Positions 19,030 to 28,975 of a DNA stretch of 64,000 bases are shown in pieces. The stretch's first letter is position 1, and the number at the start of each line of letters is the position of its first letter. The DNA lies in assembly GCA_029239935.1 (NCBI GenBank), contig JARBTY010000001.1, forward strand, positions 17,251 to 81,250. Reading direction: 5' to 3'. A program made the translations under genes and the position numbers. A model generated the notes under the pieces. The model saw only the letters and a program-made list of their open reading frames with translations. It was not told the DNA's origin and did not search any database. The stretch comes from Clostridia bacterium. GTDB taxonomy: Bacteria; Bacillota_A; Clostridia; Lachnospirales; Cellulosilyticaceae.

Positions 19030-19153
19030 CGTACAGAAAAGTACGGGATAATATTTGACTAAGAAGAATAGGTATTCAAATACATACTAACACTAGTAAA
19101 AACTTTTATTTTAAAATTTTTTATAGAGGAAATAATGAAGAAGAGGTGTTATT

Positions 19154-20518
19154 TTGAAAAATGTAGATGAAATTTCAATTAGCAGCATTCATGAGATGAT
19201 AAAAAATAAAGAAATATCTATAGTAGAATTGGTACAGGAATACTTAAAGCGCATTGCTTTAGTCGATCAAGGACCTAATGGGCTTAACAGCATTTTAGAA
19301 ATTAATCCGGATGTACTTTTTATTGCTAAAGAGCTGGATGCGAGGCGCACTGAGTATACAAGTAAGTTATATGGTGTACCTATTCTTTTAAAAGATAATC
19401 TAGATACAGCAGATCGGATGCATACGTCTGCAGGATCGCTGGCGCTGTCTGAATCATTTGCATCCGCAGATTCAGATATTGCTAAGAACTTAAGGATAAA
19501 AGGAGCAGTCCTATTAGGCAAAACCAATATGACTGAATTTGCTAATCACATGACAAAAGGCATGAAGGCAGGATACAGTTCAAGAGGAGGAGAGGTGAGA
19601 TCCCCTTACAATAAAAACAAGAGTCCCTCAGGATCAAGTACAGGATCAGCTGTTGCTGTGTCGGCCAACCTTTGCGCTGCATCAATCGGTACGGATACTT
19701 CCGGCTCCATTATTTCTCCGGCCGTGACAAATGGCATTGTGGGGTTTCGACCCTCTATAGGGGCACTTAGTCAAAAAGGCATCATTCCTGTAAGTTTTAC
19801 AATGGATGCTGCAGGACCTATGACTCGTACTGTAATGGATTCAGCCATATTATTTTCTGAACTTACTCATACATTTATCGAAATGAATGAAGGCAGCTTA
19901 AAAGGCACAGTTATAGGAATTAACCAGTCTTCTTTACAGAACATGACTCATGAAGAAGAAAAAAAGGCCAGAACAGTTATAGAAAACCTTAAAAAAGCAG
20001 GTGCAATACTAAAGAAAGTGACGATACCCCAGATACCTAGAAAAGAACTAAAGCAGATACAACTTTATGAATTTAAGTATAGTCTAAATAAATATCTCTC
20101 CAATCTGCCAAGCTCGTTTCGAATTTGTTCACTGAAGGACATTATTGCATTTAATGATTTGCATCCAAACCAAACCTTAAAGTACGGACAGACTCTTCTC
20201 ATTGATGCAGAAGAAAATACAAGGGGAGATTTAAGTGAAATAACTTATAAACAATTATTGCAGAGAAGAGAAAAGACTAAAAAGGAAATGGTCAAGCTAT
20301 TACAGGGACTTGATATCTGCATCATGTTTGAGCAAAATCTTATACTGCAGTATGTTGGACTCCCAATTATTACGATACCTCAAGGTTTATACAATAATGG
20401 TATGCCAAAAGGGATTTATTTAACAGCCCTTAATGATGCAATCCTTTTAAAACGCGCCTATCAAGTAGAGCAGCTTATTGGGCGCCGAGTACCGCCTAAA
20501 ATAGCATTTACAGAGTAG
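19154..20518 (+). CDS. Amidase signature family protein
   Basis: This 454-residue amidase uses the Ser-cisSer-Lys triad: Lys in LLKDNLDT (about residue 80), and the serine-rich stretch SPSGSSTGSAVAVSAN followed by GTDTSGSI (about residues 155-185). The start is TTG 19154 with AGAGGTG just upstream; there is no in-frame ATG nearby. It is not GatA: the gatCAB partners are absent and the C-terminal half is short and diverged. The physiological amide is unknown. It stands alone between a terminator and topB. Confidence 0.82.
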   Translation: MKNVDEISISSIHEMIKNKEISIVELVQEYLKRIALVDQGPNGLNSILEINPDVLFIAKELDARRTEYTSKLYGVPILLKDNLDTADRMHTSAGSLALSESFASADSDIAKNLRIKGAVLLGKTNMTEFANHMTKGMKAGYSSRGGEVRSPYNKNKSPSGSSTGSAVAVSANLCAASIGTDTSGSIISPAVTNGIVGFRPSIGALSQKGIIPVSFTMDAAGPMTRTVMDSAILFSELTHTFIEMNEGSLKGTVIGINQSSLQNMTHEEEKKARTVIENLKKAGAILKKVTIPQIPRKELKQIQLYEFKYSLNKYLSNLPSSFRICSLKDIIAFNDLHPNQTLKYGQTLLIDAEENTRGDLSEITYKQLLQRREKTKKEMVKLLQGLDICIMFEQNLILQYVGLPIITIPQGLYNNGMPKGIYLTALNDAILLKRAYQVEQLIGRRVPPKIAFTE

Positions 20519-20664
20519 TTAAGTCTTTAGAATCTGTGATTTTTCTTTGCTACTGGTAAAATTTTAATAAAACGGCTATAATTTTATTTAGTGCTGCTAT
20601 GATTCTATTCAATAAAGTTTATATTGACGAGATAAAGAATAGTGCGCCAAGAAAGGATTAAATC

Positions 20665-22854
20665 ATGTCGAAAAAATTAGTACTTGCAGAAAAACCTAGT
20701 GTAGGGAAAGATATAGCCCGTGTACTTAAGTGTCAAAAGTCTGGTAATGGTTATATAGAAGGAAATGATTATGTGGTAACATGGGCACTCGGGCACTTAG
20801 TAGGGCTTGCTGATCCAGAGCATTATGATGATAAATATAAAGTATGGAGCATGGATACTCTGCCTATGCTCCCAAAAGAGATGAAACTTGTTGTGCTTAA
20901 AGAAAGCGGCAAGCAGTTTCATATTGTTAAAGAGCTGCTTGGACGAAAGGATATTACAGAAGTCATTATAGCAACTGATGCAGGAAGAGAAGGAGAACTT
21001 GTAGCAAGATGGACGCTGAAGAAAGCTCACTGCAAAAAACCGCTTAAAAGACTTTGGATTTCGTCAGTAACAGACAAAGCTATTCTAGAAGGGTTTAAAA
21101 ACTTAAAACCAGGCAGCAGCTATGAATCTCTTTATAAGGCAGCAGTGTGCCGTGCAGAAGGAGACTGGCTTGTTGGGCTAAATGTTACGAGAGCACTGAC
21201 TTGTAAGTACAATGCACAGCTTTCAGCAGGCAGGGTGCAGTCAGCAGCACTTGCAATGATTGTAAGGCGGGAAGAGGATATCAGGCATTTTGTACCAAAA
21301 CCTTATTATACAATCACGGCTAAGTGTCCCGGCTTTAATCTAAGTTATGAAAGCAAGGATAATAAAAAGCTATTTGACGAAAGTCAAGTGGAAGTCATTC
21401 TAAGGGATGCAGCAGGGAAACCAGGCCAAGTTATTGCAGTCAGCTCAGCACCCAAAAAACAATATGCACCGCTTCTCTATGATCTTACTGAACTTCAGCG
21501 GGATGGGAATAAGTATTTTGGTTTTAGTCCAAAAGAAACACTTTCTATTATGCAAAGACTTTACGAAAATCATAAGGTACTTACTTATCCAAGGACAGAC
21601 TCCAGGTACTTATCAGAAGATATTGTTCCCACACTTAAAGACAGACTAGTAAGTGTTGCTGATGGAGGGTACAGAGGTTTTGTGATGCCTCTTCTTAATA
21701 AAGGTATTAAAGCGCATAAAGGATTTGTAGATAACAGCAGGGTATCAGACCACCATGCTATTATTCCTACTGAAGAACCAGTGAGACTCTCAAATCTTAG
21801 TAGTGATGAGAGAAAAATATATGACCTTGTTATTAAAAGGTTTTTAAGTGTGATGATGCCTCCCTATGAGTATACAGCTGTAACGGTTCAGGTTGATATC
21901 GGCGGACATGTTTTTGCAGCAAGGGGCAAAAATATCATTTCAAAAGGATGGAAGGCTCTTTACGATAGAGAAAGTGATGAAATAGAAGATGATGAAGACA
22001 AAGATCAAACTTTGCCTGTTTTAGCTAAAGGAGATAGTCTTAAAATAAATGCAGTCATTAAGAATAGTCTTATGACAAAGCCACCGGCAAGATTTACAGA
22101 AGCAACGCTGCTGTCCGCTATGGAAAAACCTCATCTCTATGTAAGTGTAGATAAGGAGTCTGCCAAAACACTTGGAGCGACAGGCGGCATTGGGACCGTT
22201 GCGACAAGGGCAGATATTATAGAGAAACTCTACAACATGTACTATATTGAAAAAAATGGAAAAGATATTCTCCCCACTTCAAAAGGCAAACAGCTTATTG
22301 AGCTCGTACCGGAAGAACTTAAATCCCCTCTTCTTACAGCTAAATGGGAAATGACACTTGAACAAATAAGTTTAGGAAAACAAAACCCCAATGAGTTTAT
22401 GGAAAAGATTAGGGCGTACAGTAGTAGCTTAGTTAAAGATGTGAAATCCAGCAATGATAAATATATACATGACAATTTAACAGGTAAAAGATGTCCTAAC
22501 TGCTCTAAATTTATGTTAGAAGTTAAAGGCAAATATGGGATGATGTATGTATGCCAGGACAGAAGTTGCGGGTACAAAGAAACCATTAGTAAATTTACAA
22601 ATGTAAGATGCCCGCAGTGTCACAAAAAATTAGAGCAAAGAGGAGACGGAGAAGGGGCAATCTATATTTGTACAACCTGTACTTTTAGGCAAAAAGTAGC
22701 AGCTTATAATAAGCAGTATAGGAATTCAGGGGAAAAGCTTAACAAAAAAGATGTAGGCAAATACCTCAAAAAAATACAAAAAGAAAACGAAGAAGGCGGG
22801 AACTTTGCTTTTGCAGAAGCCTTTAGTAAACTTAATAAGGATAATAAAAAATAA
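20665..22854 (+). CDS. topB: DNA topoisomerase III
   Basis: This 729-residue type IA topoisomerase relaxes and decatenates DNA. A Toprim domain begins LVLAEKPSVGKDIARVL and contains ATDAGREGELVARW. The active-site tyrosine is in VLTYPRTDSRYLS (about residue 310). Two C-terminal zinc ribbons (CPNC...C...C about residue 610; CPQC...CTTC about residue 650) are seen. It lacks relaxosome or integrative-element neighbours, so a chromosomal housekeeping copy is likely; topB genes also occur on conjugative elements. Confidence 0.93.
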   Translation: MSKKLVLAEKPSVGKDIARVLKCQKSGNGYIEGNDYVVTWALGHLVGLADPEHYDDKYKVWSMDTLPMLPKEMKLVVLKESGKQFHIVKELLGRKDITEVIIATDAGREGELVARWTLKKAHCKKPLKRLWISSVTDKAILEGFKNLKPGSSYESLYKAAVCRAEGDWLVGLNVTRALTCKYNAQLSAGRVQSAALAMIVRREEDIRHFVPKPYYTITAKCPGFNLSYESKDNKKLFDESQVEVILRDAAGKPGQVIAVSSAPKKQYAPLLYDLTELQRDGNKYFGFSPKETLSIMQRLYENHKVLTYPRTDSRYLSEDIVPTLKDRLVSVADGGYRGFVMPLLNKGIKAHKGFVDNSRVSDHHAIIPTEEPVRLSNLSSDERKIYDLVIKRFLSVMMPPYEYTAVTVQVDIGGHVFAARGKNIISKGWKALYDRESDEIEDDEDKDQTLPVLAKGDSLKINAVIKNSLMTKPPARFTEATLLSAMEKPHLYVSVDKESAKTLGATGGIGTVATRADIIEKLYNMYYIEKNGKDILPTSKGKQLIELVPEELKSPLLTAKWEMTLEQISLGKQNPNEFMEKIRAYSSSLVKDVKSSNDKYIHDNLTGKRCPNCSKFMLEVKGKYGMMYVCQDRSCGYKETISKFTNVRCPQCHKKLEQRGDGEGAIYICTTCTFRQKVAAYNKQYRNSGEKLNKKDVGKYLKKIQKENEEGGNFAFAEAFSKLNKDNKK

Positions 22855-22879
22855 AGACAAAAGAAATAGAGGAGAAAAG

Positions 22880-23368
22880 ATGAATATTGTTTTACATGAA
22901 CCAGAAATACCACAAAACACAGGTAATATAGCAAGAACTTGCGCGGCAACAGGAGCCAAGCTGCATCTGATTGAACCTTTAGGGTTTTCAATTGATGATA
23001 AAAGTATCAAAAGAGCAGGCCTCGATTACTGGCATCTTGTTGATGTAAGAACTTATAAAAACTTTGAAGAGTTTGTTGCTAAAAATAATAATCCTAAAAT
23101 TTATATGGCTACGACTAAGTCTAAACAAACCTACACAGAAGTCACTTATGAAAAAGATGCGTTCATTATGTTTGGCAAAGAAACAGCAGGAATACCAGAA
23201 GAAATCCTATTGCAATATAAGCCAACTGCTATAAGAATCCCTATGATAAGAGAAGCTCGGTCACTTAATCTATCTAATTCTGCAGCTATTGTATTATATG
23301 AAGCGCTAAGACAGAATGAATTTGAAGCGCTGGAGACAAAAGGGCAGCTTCATCATTATGAGTGGTAA
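22880..23368 (+). CDS. trmL: tRNA (cytidine/uridine-34-2'-O)-methyltransferase TrmL
   Basis: This 162-residue SPOUT-class methyltransferase modifies the wobble ribose of tRNA-Leu isoacceptors. Typical segments are VLHEPEIPQNTGNIARTCAA at the N-terminus, the knot-region FGKETAGIPEEIL, and RIPM...RSLNLSNSAAIVLYEALRQ at the C-terminus. I use ATG 22880, which follows GAGGAG at 22869-22874; the in-frame extension to 22805 lies inside topB. Confidence 0.93.
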   Translation: MNIVLHEPEIPQNTGNIARTCAATGAKLHLIEPLGFSIDDKSIKRAGLDYWHLVDVRTYKNFEEFVAKNNNPKIYMATTKSKQTYTEVTYEKDAFIMFGKETAGIPEEILLQYKPTAIRIPMIREARSLNLSNSAAIVLYEALRQNEFEALETKGQLHHYEW

Positions 23369-23479
23369 ATAAAAATAGTTTATTCTAAAGTGTATAATAA
23401 TTGAAAAACCTTTCCATAATATAAAATGATTATTTTTCTACCATTTATATGGATAAGATGTACATTTTAGGAGGGAATT

Positions 23480-24181
23480 ATGAAAAACTTTAGGAGATGT
23501 GTATTTATAGTGAGCTTGCTGTTTTTACCTATAATACAGGTCTACGCAAGTGATGAAATTTCAAATAAAATTTTTCCAACTTACACAGGAATATCAGGCA
23601 AAATTACTGGAAAAGATATTAATATAAGAAGGTATCCCAACATTTATGCAAATGTTATGACACGTGTTGATAATAAAGAGGTTCGTGTAGTTGGTCAAAA
23701 TGAGGAATGGTATAAAATTACCATGAATAACGAGGAAGGCTGGGTCTATAAGCAGTACGTAGAGGTCAGCTTGCCGGATCAGGTTCCTTACAGCAAAATA
23801 TTAGGAGAAGAAATTGTTGATTATGGCAAGCAGTTTATTGGAACTCCTTATATATGGGGAGGCAATGATCTTAAAAGAGGTGTAGACTGTTCCGGACTTA
23901 CCAAGGAAATTTATAAGACCTTTGATATTGATATCAGCAGAGTATCCTATATGCAGGTTAGAGACGGCAAACGCATTTCAAAGTCAGAGCTTATGCCAGG
24001 AGACTTGGTTTTTTTTGATACCTCGGGTAAAAATAGAGGGAATATATCTCATGTAGGTATTTATGCTGGCGGTAATAGATTTTTACATGCAGACGGTAAA
24101 AAAGGCGTTATGATCAGCAGTCTTAATAGTCCTTACTATACAAGAAATTATGTTACAGGTGCACGTATTATTAAAGTTTAA
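23480..24181 (+). CDS. Secreted SH3 / NlpC-P60 cell-wall hydrolase
   Basis: This 233-residue exported protein starts with a signal peptide (about 24 residues ending near VYASDE). An SH3-like domain follows (about residues 40-100) and then an NlpC/P60 cysteine peptidase domain. The catalytic Cys is in GVDCSGLTKEIY (about residue 138), His in ISHVGIYAGG (about residue 190) and the third polar residue in FLHADGKKG. Such enzymes cut D-gamma-glutamyl-diaminopimelate bonds in peptidoglycan. GGAGGG precedes ATG 23480. Confidence 0.92.
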   Translation: MKNFRRCVFIVSLLFLPIIQVYASDEISNKIFPTYTGISGKITGKDINIRRYPNIYANVMTRVDNKEVRVVGQNEEWYKITMNNEEGWVYKQYVEVSLPDQVPYSKILGEEIVDYGKQFIGTPYIWGGNDLKRGVDCSGLTKEIYKTFDIDISRVSYMQVRDGKRISKSELMPGDLVFFDTSGKNRGNISHVGIYAGGNRFLHADGKKGVMISSLNSPYYTRNYVTGARIIKV

Positions 24182-24182
24182 C

Positions 24183-24222
24183 ATAAATCCTTGGATTAAG
24201 TATATTTAATCCAAGGATTTAT
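24183..24222 (+). terminator. Perfect 17-bp inverted repeat, likely terminator
   Basis: ATAAATCCTTGGATTAA at 24183-24199 is perfectly repeated inverted at 24206-24222, just after the NlpC/P60 stop. The T tract is short, so it may also act as an mRNA-end stabiliser. Confidence 0.75.
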
Positions 24223-24312
24223 ATTTATCAAAAAATGTACATATTTTCAAAACCTTTAAGATGTGTCATAATAAATAGAGCTTTATATTCTATATCTATA
24301 AGAGGTTAAGTG

Positions 24313-26715
24313 ATGAATGAAAAAACTTTATATAAATTAGAGTTTCACAAGATAAGAGAACTTTTAAAGAATTTTGCCTTAACAGATGCAGGAAAAGACG
24401 TCATTGGCATTTTAATGCCGCTGTCTGATTTTGAGGCTGTTAAAGTGCTTCAGAAAGAAACCGCTGAAGCGATTAATATGAGTATCAAAAAAGGAAGAAT
24501 CCCCCTTTCAAATCTTAAAGAAATCAGGCAGATTTTAAAAAGAGTAGAAATTGGAGCCATATTAAGCAGCAGTGAGATATTAAATATAAGAGATATTCTC
24601 CGCACATCAAGACAAGTTAAAAATTATCAAAAGGAAGATCATCAAAAAGAGACTGTCTATGAGCACTTAGAGGGTTACTTTGAGAGTCTATCTACTTATG
24701 CCGCGCTCGAACGTGAAATAGACAGATGTATTATTGCACCGGAACAATTTGCAGATGCTGCAACCAATGAACTTTTCCATATCAGAAAACAAATGAAATC
24801 AGTAAACGGTAAAATAAAAGAAACGCTTCAAAGCATTATCCATTCAAGCCGTACCCACGATATGCTTCAGGAAGCCGTTATTACGATGAGACGAGACAGA
24901 TACTGTATTCCTGTTAAAATCGAGTACAAAAATCAGTTTAAAGGGATTGTGCATGATCAGTCCGCAACAGGAGCAACCGTCTTTATTGAACCTATTGCCG
25001 TTGTTGAGCTTAGTAATGAGCTTAAGGTGCTAGAGACAAAAGAAGAGCAGGAAATAGAGAAAATACTTATTGACCTTACTAATGAAATAGCTGGAATTAC
25101 TTCATTTCTTGCTATTAATTATGAGGCACTCATTAAACTGGATGTCATCTTTGCGCGTTCGGAGTTTTCGCTGAAGTATGACTGCAGAGAGCCAAGGCTT
25201 AATCATAACGGGTTTACACGTTTAAAACGTGCAAGACATCCTCTTTTGGATAAAGAAACGGTTGTACCTATTGATATTCATATAGGGAAAGAGTTTACAA
25301 CGCTTCTTATCACAGGACCTAATACAGGAGGAAAAACAGTTGCACTAAAGACAGTGGGGCTCTTTACACTTATGGCAGAGGCGGGGCTTCAGATACCGGC
25401 AGCAGAAGGATGCGAAATTGCAGTCTTTGATGAGATTTATGCTGACCTAGGGGACGAACAAAGTATTGAGCAGAGTTTAAGTACGTTTTCAGCTCATATG
25501 ACTAATATCGTTAATATCTTGGAGCATATGACGACAAACTCTCTTGTTCTAATGGATGAAGTAGGGTCAGGAACAGACCCTGTTGAAGGGGCAGCCCTTG
25601 CTATGGCTATTTTAGAGCACCTTAGAAAGCAGCAAATCAGGACAGTTGCGACGACTCATTACAGCGAACTGAAACTCTATGCTGTTTCAACAGATGGTGT
25701 TGAAAATGCAAGTTTTGAATTTAACCTGGAGACTTTATCGCCTACTTACAGACTTCTTATTGGCATTCCAGGAAAAAGTAATGCATTTGCTATATCCATG
25801 AAGCTTGGACTTTCTGAGTTTTTAATTGAAGAGGCTAAGGCTTACTTGCACAAAGAAAGTGTCAAGATGGAGGACATTCTTGTAGATCTTGAAGAGAGTA
25901 AGAAGCTTGCTGAAATAGAGAGCGCTCGTGCTAAAGAATTTAGGAATGAGGCAGAGCGTTTAAGAGAAGAAATTAAAAATGAGAGACAAAAAATAGAAAA
26001 GACTAGAAAAAAAATATTAGAAAGAGCTGAGCTTAAGGCCAAAGAAATCCTTAAGGAAGCGGAAGCTGAAACCGATAAAATATTAAAAGAAGTTAGAAAT
26101 GCAGCCCGTAAGGCACAAGTCACCATTGACGAGGGCAGCCTGCAGGAAGTTAAGAAAAATATGAAGCATACTGCTGAGAAACAGACACAGCAAATAAACA
26201 AATCTTTAGGAACAAAAAGTACTTCTATTAAGAAATTAAAAGAAGTAACTGTTGGAGAAGAAGTTATGGTGACATCTCTTATGCAGCAAGGTATTGTTAT
26301 TGAACCATTAGATAGCAGCGGCCATGTTGTAGTAAGACTAGGAATTATTCCAATGAAGGTACACATTTCAAATCTTCAAAGAGCAGAAAGTATGCAAAAG
26401 GAAGATAAGAAGACCAAACCTGCTAAAAAAGTGCAGGGGACTGTAAGCTACCATATCTCAAAAACAAGTACCATATCCCCTGAGATTGATGTGAGAGGGA
26501 TGTTAGCAGATGAGGCCACTCAGACAGTCGACAAATATTTAGATGATGCATATTTGGCAGGGTTAAAACAAGTTACAATCATACATGGGAAAGGAACCGG
26601 CGCACTCCGGGCGGCTATTACGACTATGCTCAAAAAACATCCGCATATAGAAGGGCATAGACCAGGTAAATATGGAGAAGGCGAAATGGGAGTTACCATT
26701 GTAACCATTAAATAG
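24313..26715 (+). CDS. mutS2: MutS2 family ATPase/nuclease
   Basis: This 800-residue protein has a MutS core (clamp and lever helices, residues 1-300), an ABC-type ATPase with Walker A GPNTGGKTVALKT (about residue 338) and Walker B LVLMDEVGSGTDP, a long charged coiled coil (about residues 515-620) and a C-terminal Smr domain (IDVRGML, IIHGKGTGALR). MutS2 suppresses recombination and, in Bacillus, acts as a collided-ribosome splitting factor. ATG 24313 is preferred over GTG 24310 because AGAGG at 24301-24305 gives better spacing. Confidence 0.95.
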   Translation: MNEKTLYKLEFHKIRELLKNFALTDAGKDVIGILMPLSDFEAVKVLQKETAEAINMSIKKGRIPLSNLKEIRQILKRVEIGAILSSSEILNIRDILRTSRQVKNYQKEDHQKETVYEHLEGYFESLSTYAALEREIDRCIIAPEQFADAATNELFHIRKQMKSVNGKIKETLQSIIHSSRTHDMLQEAVITMRRDRYCIPVKIEYKNQFKGIVHDQSATGATVFIEPIAVVELSNELKVLETKEEQEIEKILIDLTNEIAGITSFLAINYEALIKLDVIFARSEFSLKYDCREPRLNHNGFTRLKRARHPLLDKETVVPIDIHIGKEFTTLLITGPNTGGKTVALKTVGLFTLMAEAGLQIPAAEGCEIAVFDEIYADLGDEQSIEQSLSTFSAHMTNIVNILEHMTTNSLVLMDEVGSGTDPVEGAALAMAILEHLRKQQIRTVATTHYSELKLYAVSTDGVENASFEFNLETLSPTYRLLIGIPGKSNAFAISMKLGLSEFLIEEAKAYLHKESVKMEDILVDLEESKKLAEIESARAKEFRNEAERLREEIKNERQKIEKTRKKILERAELKAKEILKEAEAETDKILKEVRNAARKAQVTIDEGSLQEVKKNMKHTAEKQTQQINKSLGTKSTSIKKLKEVTVGEEVMVTSLMQQGIVIEPLDSSGHVVVRLGIIPMKVHISNLQRAESMQKEDKKTKPAKKVQGTVSYHISKTSTISPEIDVRGMLADEATQTVDKYLDDAYLAGLKQVTIIHGKGTGALRAAITTMLKKHPHIEGHRPGKYGEGEMGVTIVTIK

Positions 26716-26731
26716 AGGAGGGCAAATACGA

Positions 26732-27412
26732 ATGATAAAAGTGCTTATTGTAGATGATGATGCGAATATATCAGAGCTGATTTCTTTGTATCTGAAAAAA
26801 GAAGGCTATCAGACAAAAGAAGTTTATAATGGAAGAGAAGCGCTTGAAACCTTTGAAGAGTATAGACCAGACATTGTTTTATTAGATATCATGCTTCCAG
26901 AAGTAGATGGCTATGATGTATGCAAAGAAATTCGAAGGATTAATAAAACACCTATTATTATGCTGACTGCAAAGGGAGAGGTATTTGATAAGGTGCTAGG
27001 ACTTGAATTAGGAGCAGATGATTATATCGTTAAACCATTTGATCCCAAAGAGCTTATTGCAAGAGTAAAAGCCGTTTTAAGACGCTGTATTAAGCAAAGT
27101 GAACCAGCCAAGGTAAGAAACAGAATTATGCTGGATAATCTTATTATTGATAAAGATAATTATTCTGTTACGTATGAAGGTCATTTGATTGAACTGCCCC
27201 CTAAAGAACTGGAGGTTTTATATTTTTTAGCCAGTCATCCTATGCAGGTATTCACAAGAGAGCAGCTTCTTGACAAAATATGGGGGTATGATTTCGTTGG
27301 GGATACAAGAACTGTAGATGTACACATTAAAAGACTAAGGGATAAGTTTGAGGGTGATCATACATGGAGCATAAAAACCGTATGGGGAGTAGGTTACAAA
27401 TTCGAAAACTAA
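26732..27412 (+). CDS. OmpR/PhoB-family response regulator
   Basis: This 226-residue regulator has a receiver domain (phospho-acceptor Asp52 in LLDIMLPEVDG, the DD pair near residue 10, and K in IVKPFDPKEL) and a winged-helix DNA-binding domain (about residues 130-226, ending in a TVWGVGYKFEN-type motif). It starts 17 bases after mutS2 and overlaps the histidine kinase gene by 49 bases. A set of phased TTnACA half-sites lies in the promoter of the htrA-like gene immediately downstream, so that gene is a likely target. It is of the PhoP/WalR/CssR type; which one cannot be fixed here. Confidence 0.92.
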   Translation: MIKVLIVDDDANISELISLYLKKEGYQTKEVYNGREALETFEEYRPDIVLLDIMLPEVDGYDVCKEIRRINKTPIIMLTAKGEVFDKVLGLELGADDYIVKPFDPKELIARVKAVLRRCIKQSEPAKVRNRIMLDNLIIDKDNYSVTYEGHLIELPPKELEVLYFLASHPMQVFTREQLLDKIWGYDFVGDTRTVDVHIKRLRDKFEGDHTWSIKTVWGVGYKFEN

Positions 27413-28857
27413 AAAAGGAATTTGTTTTTCCTACTTTATTTAGCCGCTTGGTTACAGTCTATATCAGTATTTTAATTGCAACGCTCATTTTTTTGTTTAT
27501 TGTTTTTACCAATGCATTTCAATCTTATTTTGTACAATATACGCAGGATATTATGGTTAAGCAAGCAGAAAATATTGCTGAAGAATACTATAAAGTAGGT
27601 ATTTACAGTACATCAACAAAGGAAGCAGTTGAAAAGATACTTTACAGAATACAAGTTATGGACAGCTATCTGCAGTCAACTACATGGCTTATTGACCGCT
27701 CAAATACAATCGTTGTTGTTTCTGAAAATAGTAATGCTCCTTTCGTTGATAAAAGTATTCCTGATGGAGCTGTTATAAAAAAGGTATTTGATGGCAATAT
27801 TGTAAGAATAGAGAATGGGTTTAAAGAATATTTTTCAACACCTGTGCTTACCATTGGTTATCCAATAGAAGTACTAGGCAATATACAATATGCTCTTTTT
27901 ATCCATACGCCAATGCCTCTTATTCTTCAAACAATAGATGAGGTTAGGAATATTATTTTAAAAGTAGTCGGGATTACAGGTACACTTGTTTTTATTTGGA
28001 TCTATTTTATTTCAAAACAAATGACAAAGCCGCTTAAGCAAATGAATCAAGTTGCTAAGCAAATCGCCAGCGGCCAGTTTGACAAACGTATAGAGGTAAC
28101 CGGACAAGATGAGATAGCAGAACTTGGACTATCCTTCAATCATATGGCAACAGAGCTTGATAAGATTGAGGAGACGAGGAGGAAGTTTATAGCGAATGTT
28201 TCCCATGACCTACGTTCTCCCCTTACCTCCATACAAGGTTTTATTACAGCGTTGTTAGATGGGACCATTCCAAAGGATAATCAAGAAAAGTATTTGAAGA
28301 TCGTTCTTGGCGAATCTCAGAGAATGATTACAATGACAAATACGATCTTAGAACTAAGTAAAATGGAAGAAGGCGCTACTCCTATTCGAAAAGTTCATTT
28401 TAACATCTGTACCATGATCAGGGGGATACTCGTAACATTTGAACCCATTGCAAGAGAAAAGGATATCAAAGTTGAAGTTACCCTCGAAGACAATGAACCC
28501 TATGTGACAGCAGATATTGATATGATTGCCCGTGTTATTCAAAATTTACTGGATAATGCATTTAAATTTGTAGATGAGCATGGCACGATTAAAGTGAGTG
28601 CAGCTCTTAAGAATAATAAAATGCTTATAGCTATTGGTAACAGCGGGGCTCCTATTAGCGAAAAAGAGCAAAAGGATATTTGGAATCGCTTTTATAAAGG
28701 TGATTCGTCGAGAGGTAAATATAAAAAGGGACTTGGTCTTGGGCTGGTCATTGTTAAGGAAATTATAAAATTACACGATGAAACAATTGGAGTAACTTCT
28801 AAAGAAGGAGAATTAGTAACGTTCTTTTTTACGCTCACGGCATCTAAAAATACGTAA
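27364..28857 (+). CDS. Membrane sensor histidine kinase
   Basis: This 497-residue kinase has a first transmembrane helix at about residues 27-52, an extracytoplasmic sensor of about 150 residues and a second helix near residues 197-220. A HAMP linker (MTKPLKQMNQVAKQI) follows, then HisKA with phospho-acceptor His281 in NVSHDLRSPL, and an HATPase with N-box (NLLDNAFKF) and G-boxes ending GLGLGLVIVKEII. The ATG at 27364 has GAGGG 9 bases upstream and overlaps the regulator gene; ATG 27382 is an alternative. The pair with HtrA downstream resembles envelope-stress systems such as CssRS. Confidence 0.9.
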   Translation: MEHKNRMGSRLQIRKLKKEFVFPTLFSRLVTVYISILIATLIFLFIVFTNAFQSYFVQYTQDIMVKQAENIAEEYYKVGIYSTSTKEAVEKILYRIQVMDSYLQSTTWLIDRSNTIVVVSENSNAPFVDKSIPDGAVIKKVFDGNIVRIENGFKEYFSTPVLTIGYPIEVLGNIQYALFIHTPMPLILQTIDEVRNIILKVVGITGTLVFIWIYFISKQMTKPLKQMNQVAKQIASGQFDKRIEVTGQDEIAELGLSFNHMATELDKIEETRRKFIANVSHDLRSPLTSIQGFITALLDGTIPKDNQEKYLKIVLGESQRMITMTNTILELSKMEEGATPIRKVHFNICTMIRGILVTFEPIAREKDIKVEVTLEDNEPYVTADIDMIARVIQNLLDNAFKFVDEHGTIKVSAALKNNKMLIAIGNSGAPISEKEQKDIWNRFYKGDSSRGKYKKGLGLGLVIVKEIIKLHDETIGVTSKEGELVTFFFTLTASKNT

Positions 28858-28871
28858 ATGTACAAATTTTA

Positions 28872-28936
28872 TTTACATGAATAAAGGTTTATTTTTACAA
28901 TGTTTTAACAATTCATTCACAAATGCAGTATATACT
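28872..28936 (+). promoter_or_regulatory. Phased response-regulator half-sites and -10 of the htrA-like promoter
   Basis: TTTACA (28872), TTTACA (28894), TTAACA (28905) and TTCACA (28916) all lie on one 11-base register (28883 is the only missing position), followed by TATACT at 28931-28936. This matches direct repeats bound by PhoP/WalR-type regulators and there is no good -35 hexamer, as in activator-dependent promoters. Confidence 0.6.
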
Positions 28937-28975
28937 TATCATTACAGAAAGCACTATTGTAAGGAGGAATGACGT

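Noticed and set aside
22704..23010. Overlapping - strand frames
   Set aside because: Antisense to topB/trmL, hydrophobic only because of Lys-rich codons on the other strand.
25842..26366. Long - strand open frame (174 codons)
   Set aside because: Antisense to the coiled-coil region of mutS2, whose codon bias leaves the opposite strand open by chance.
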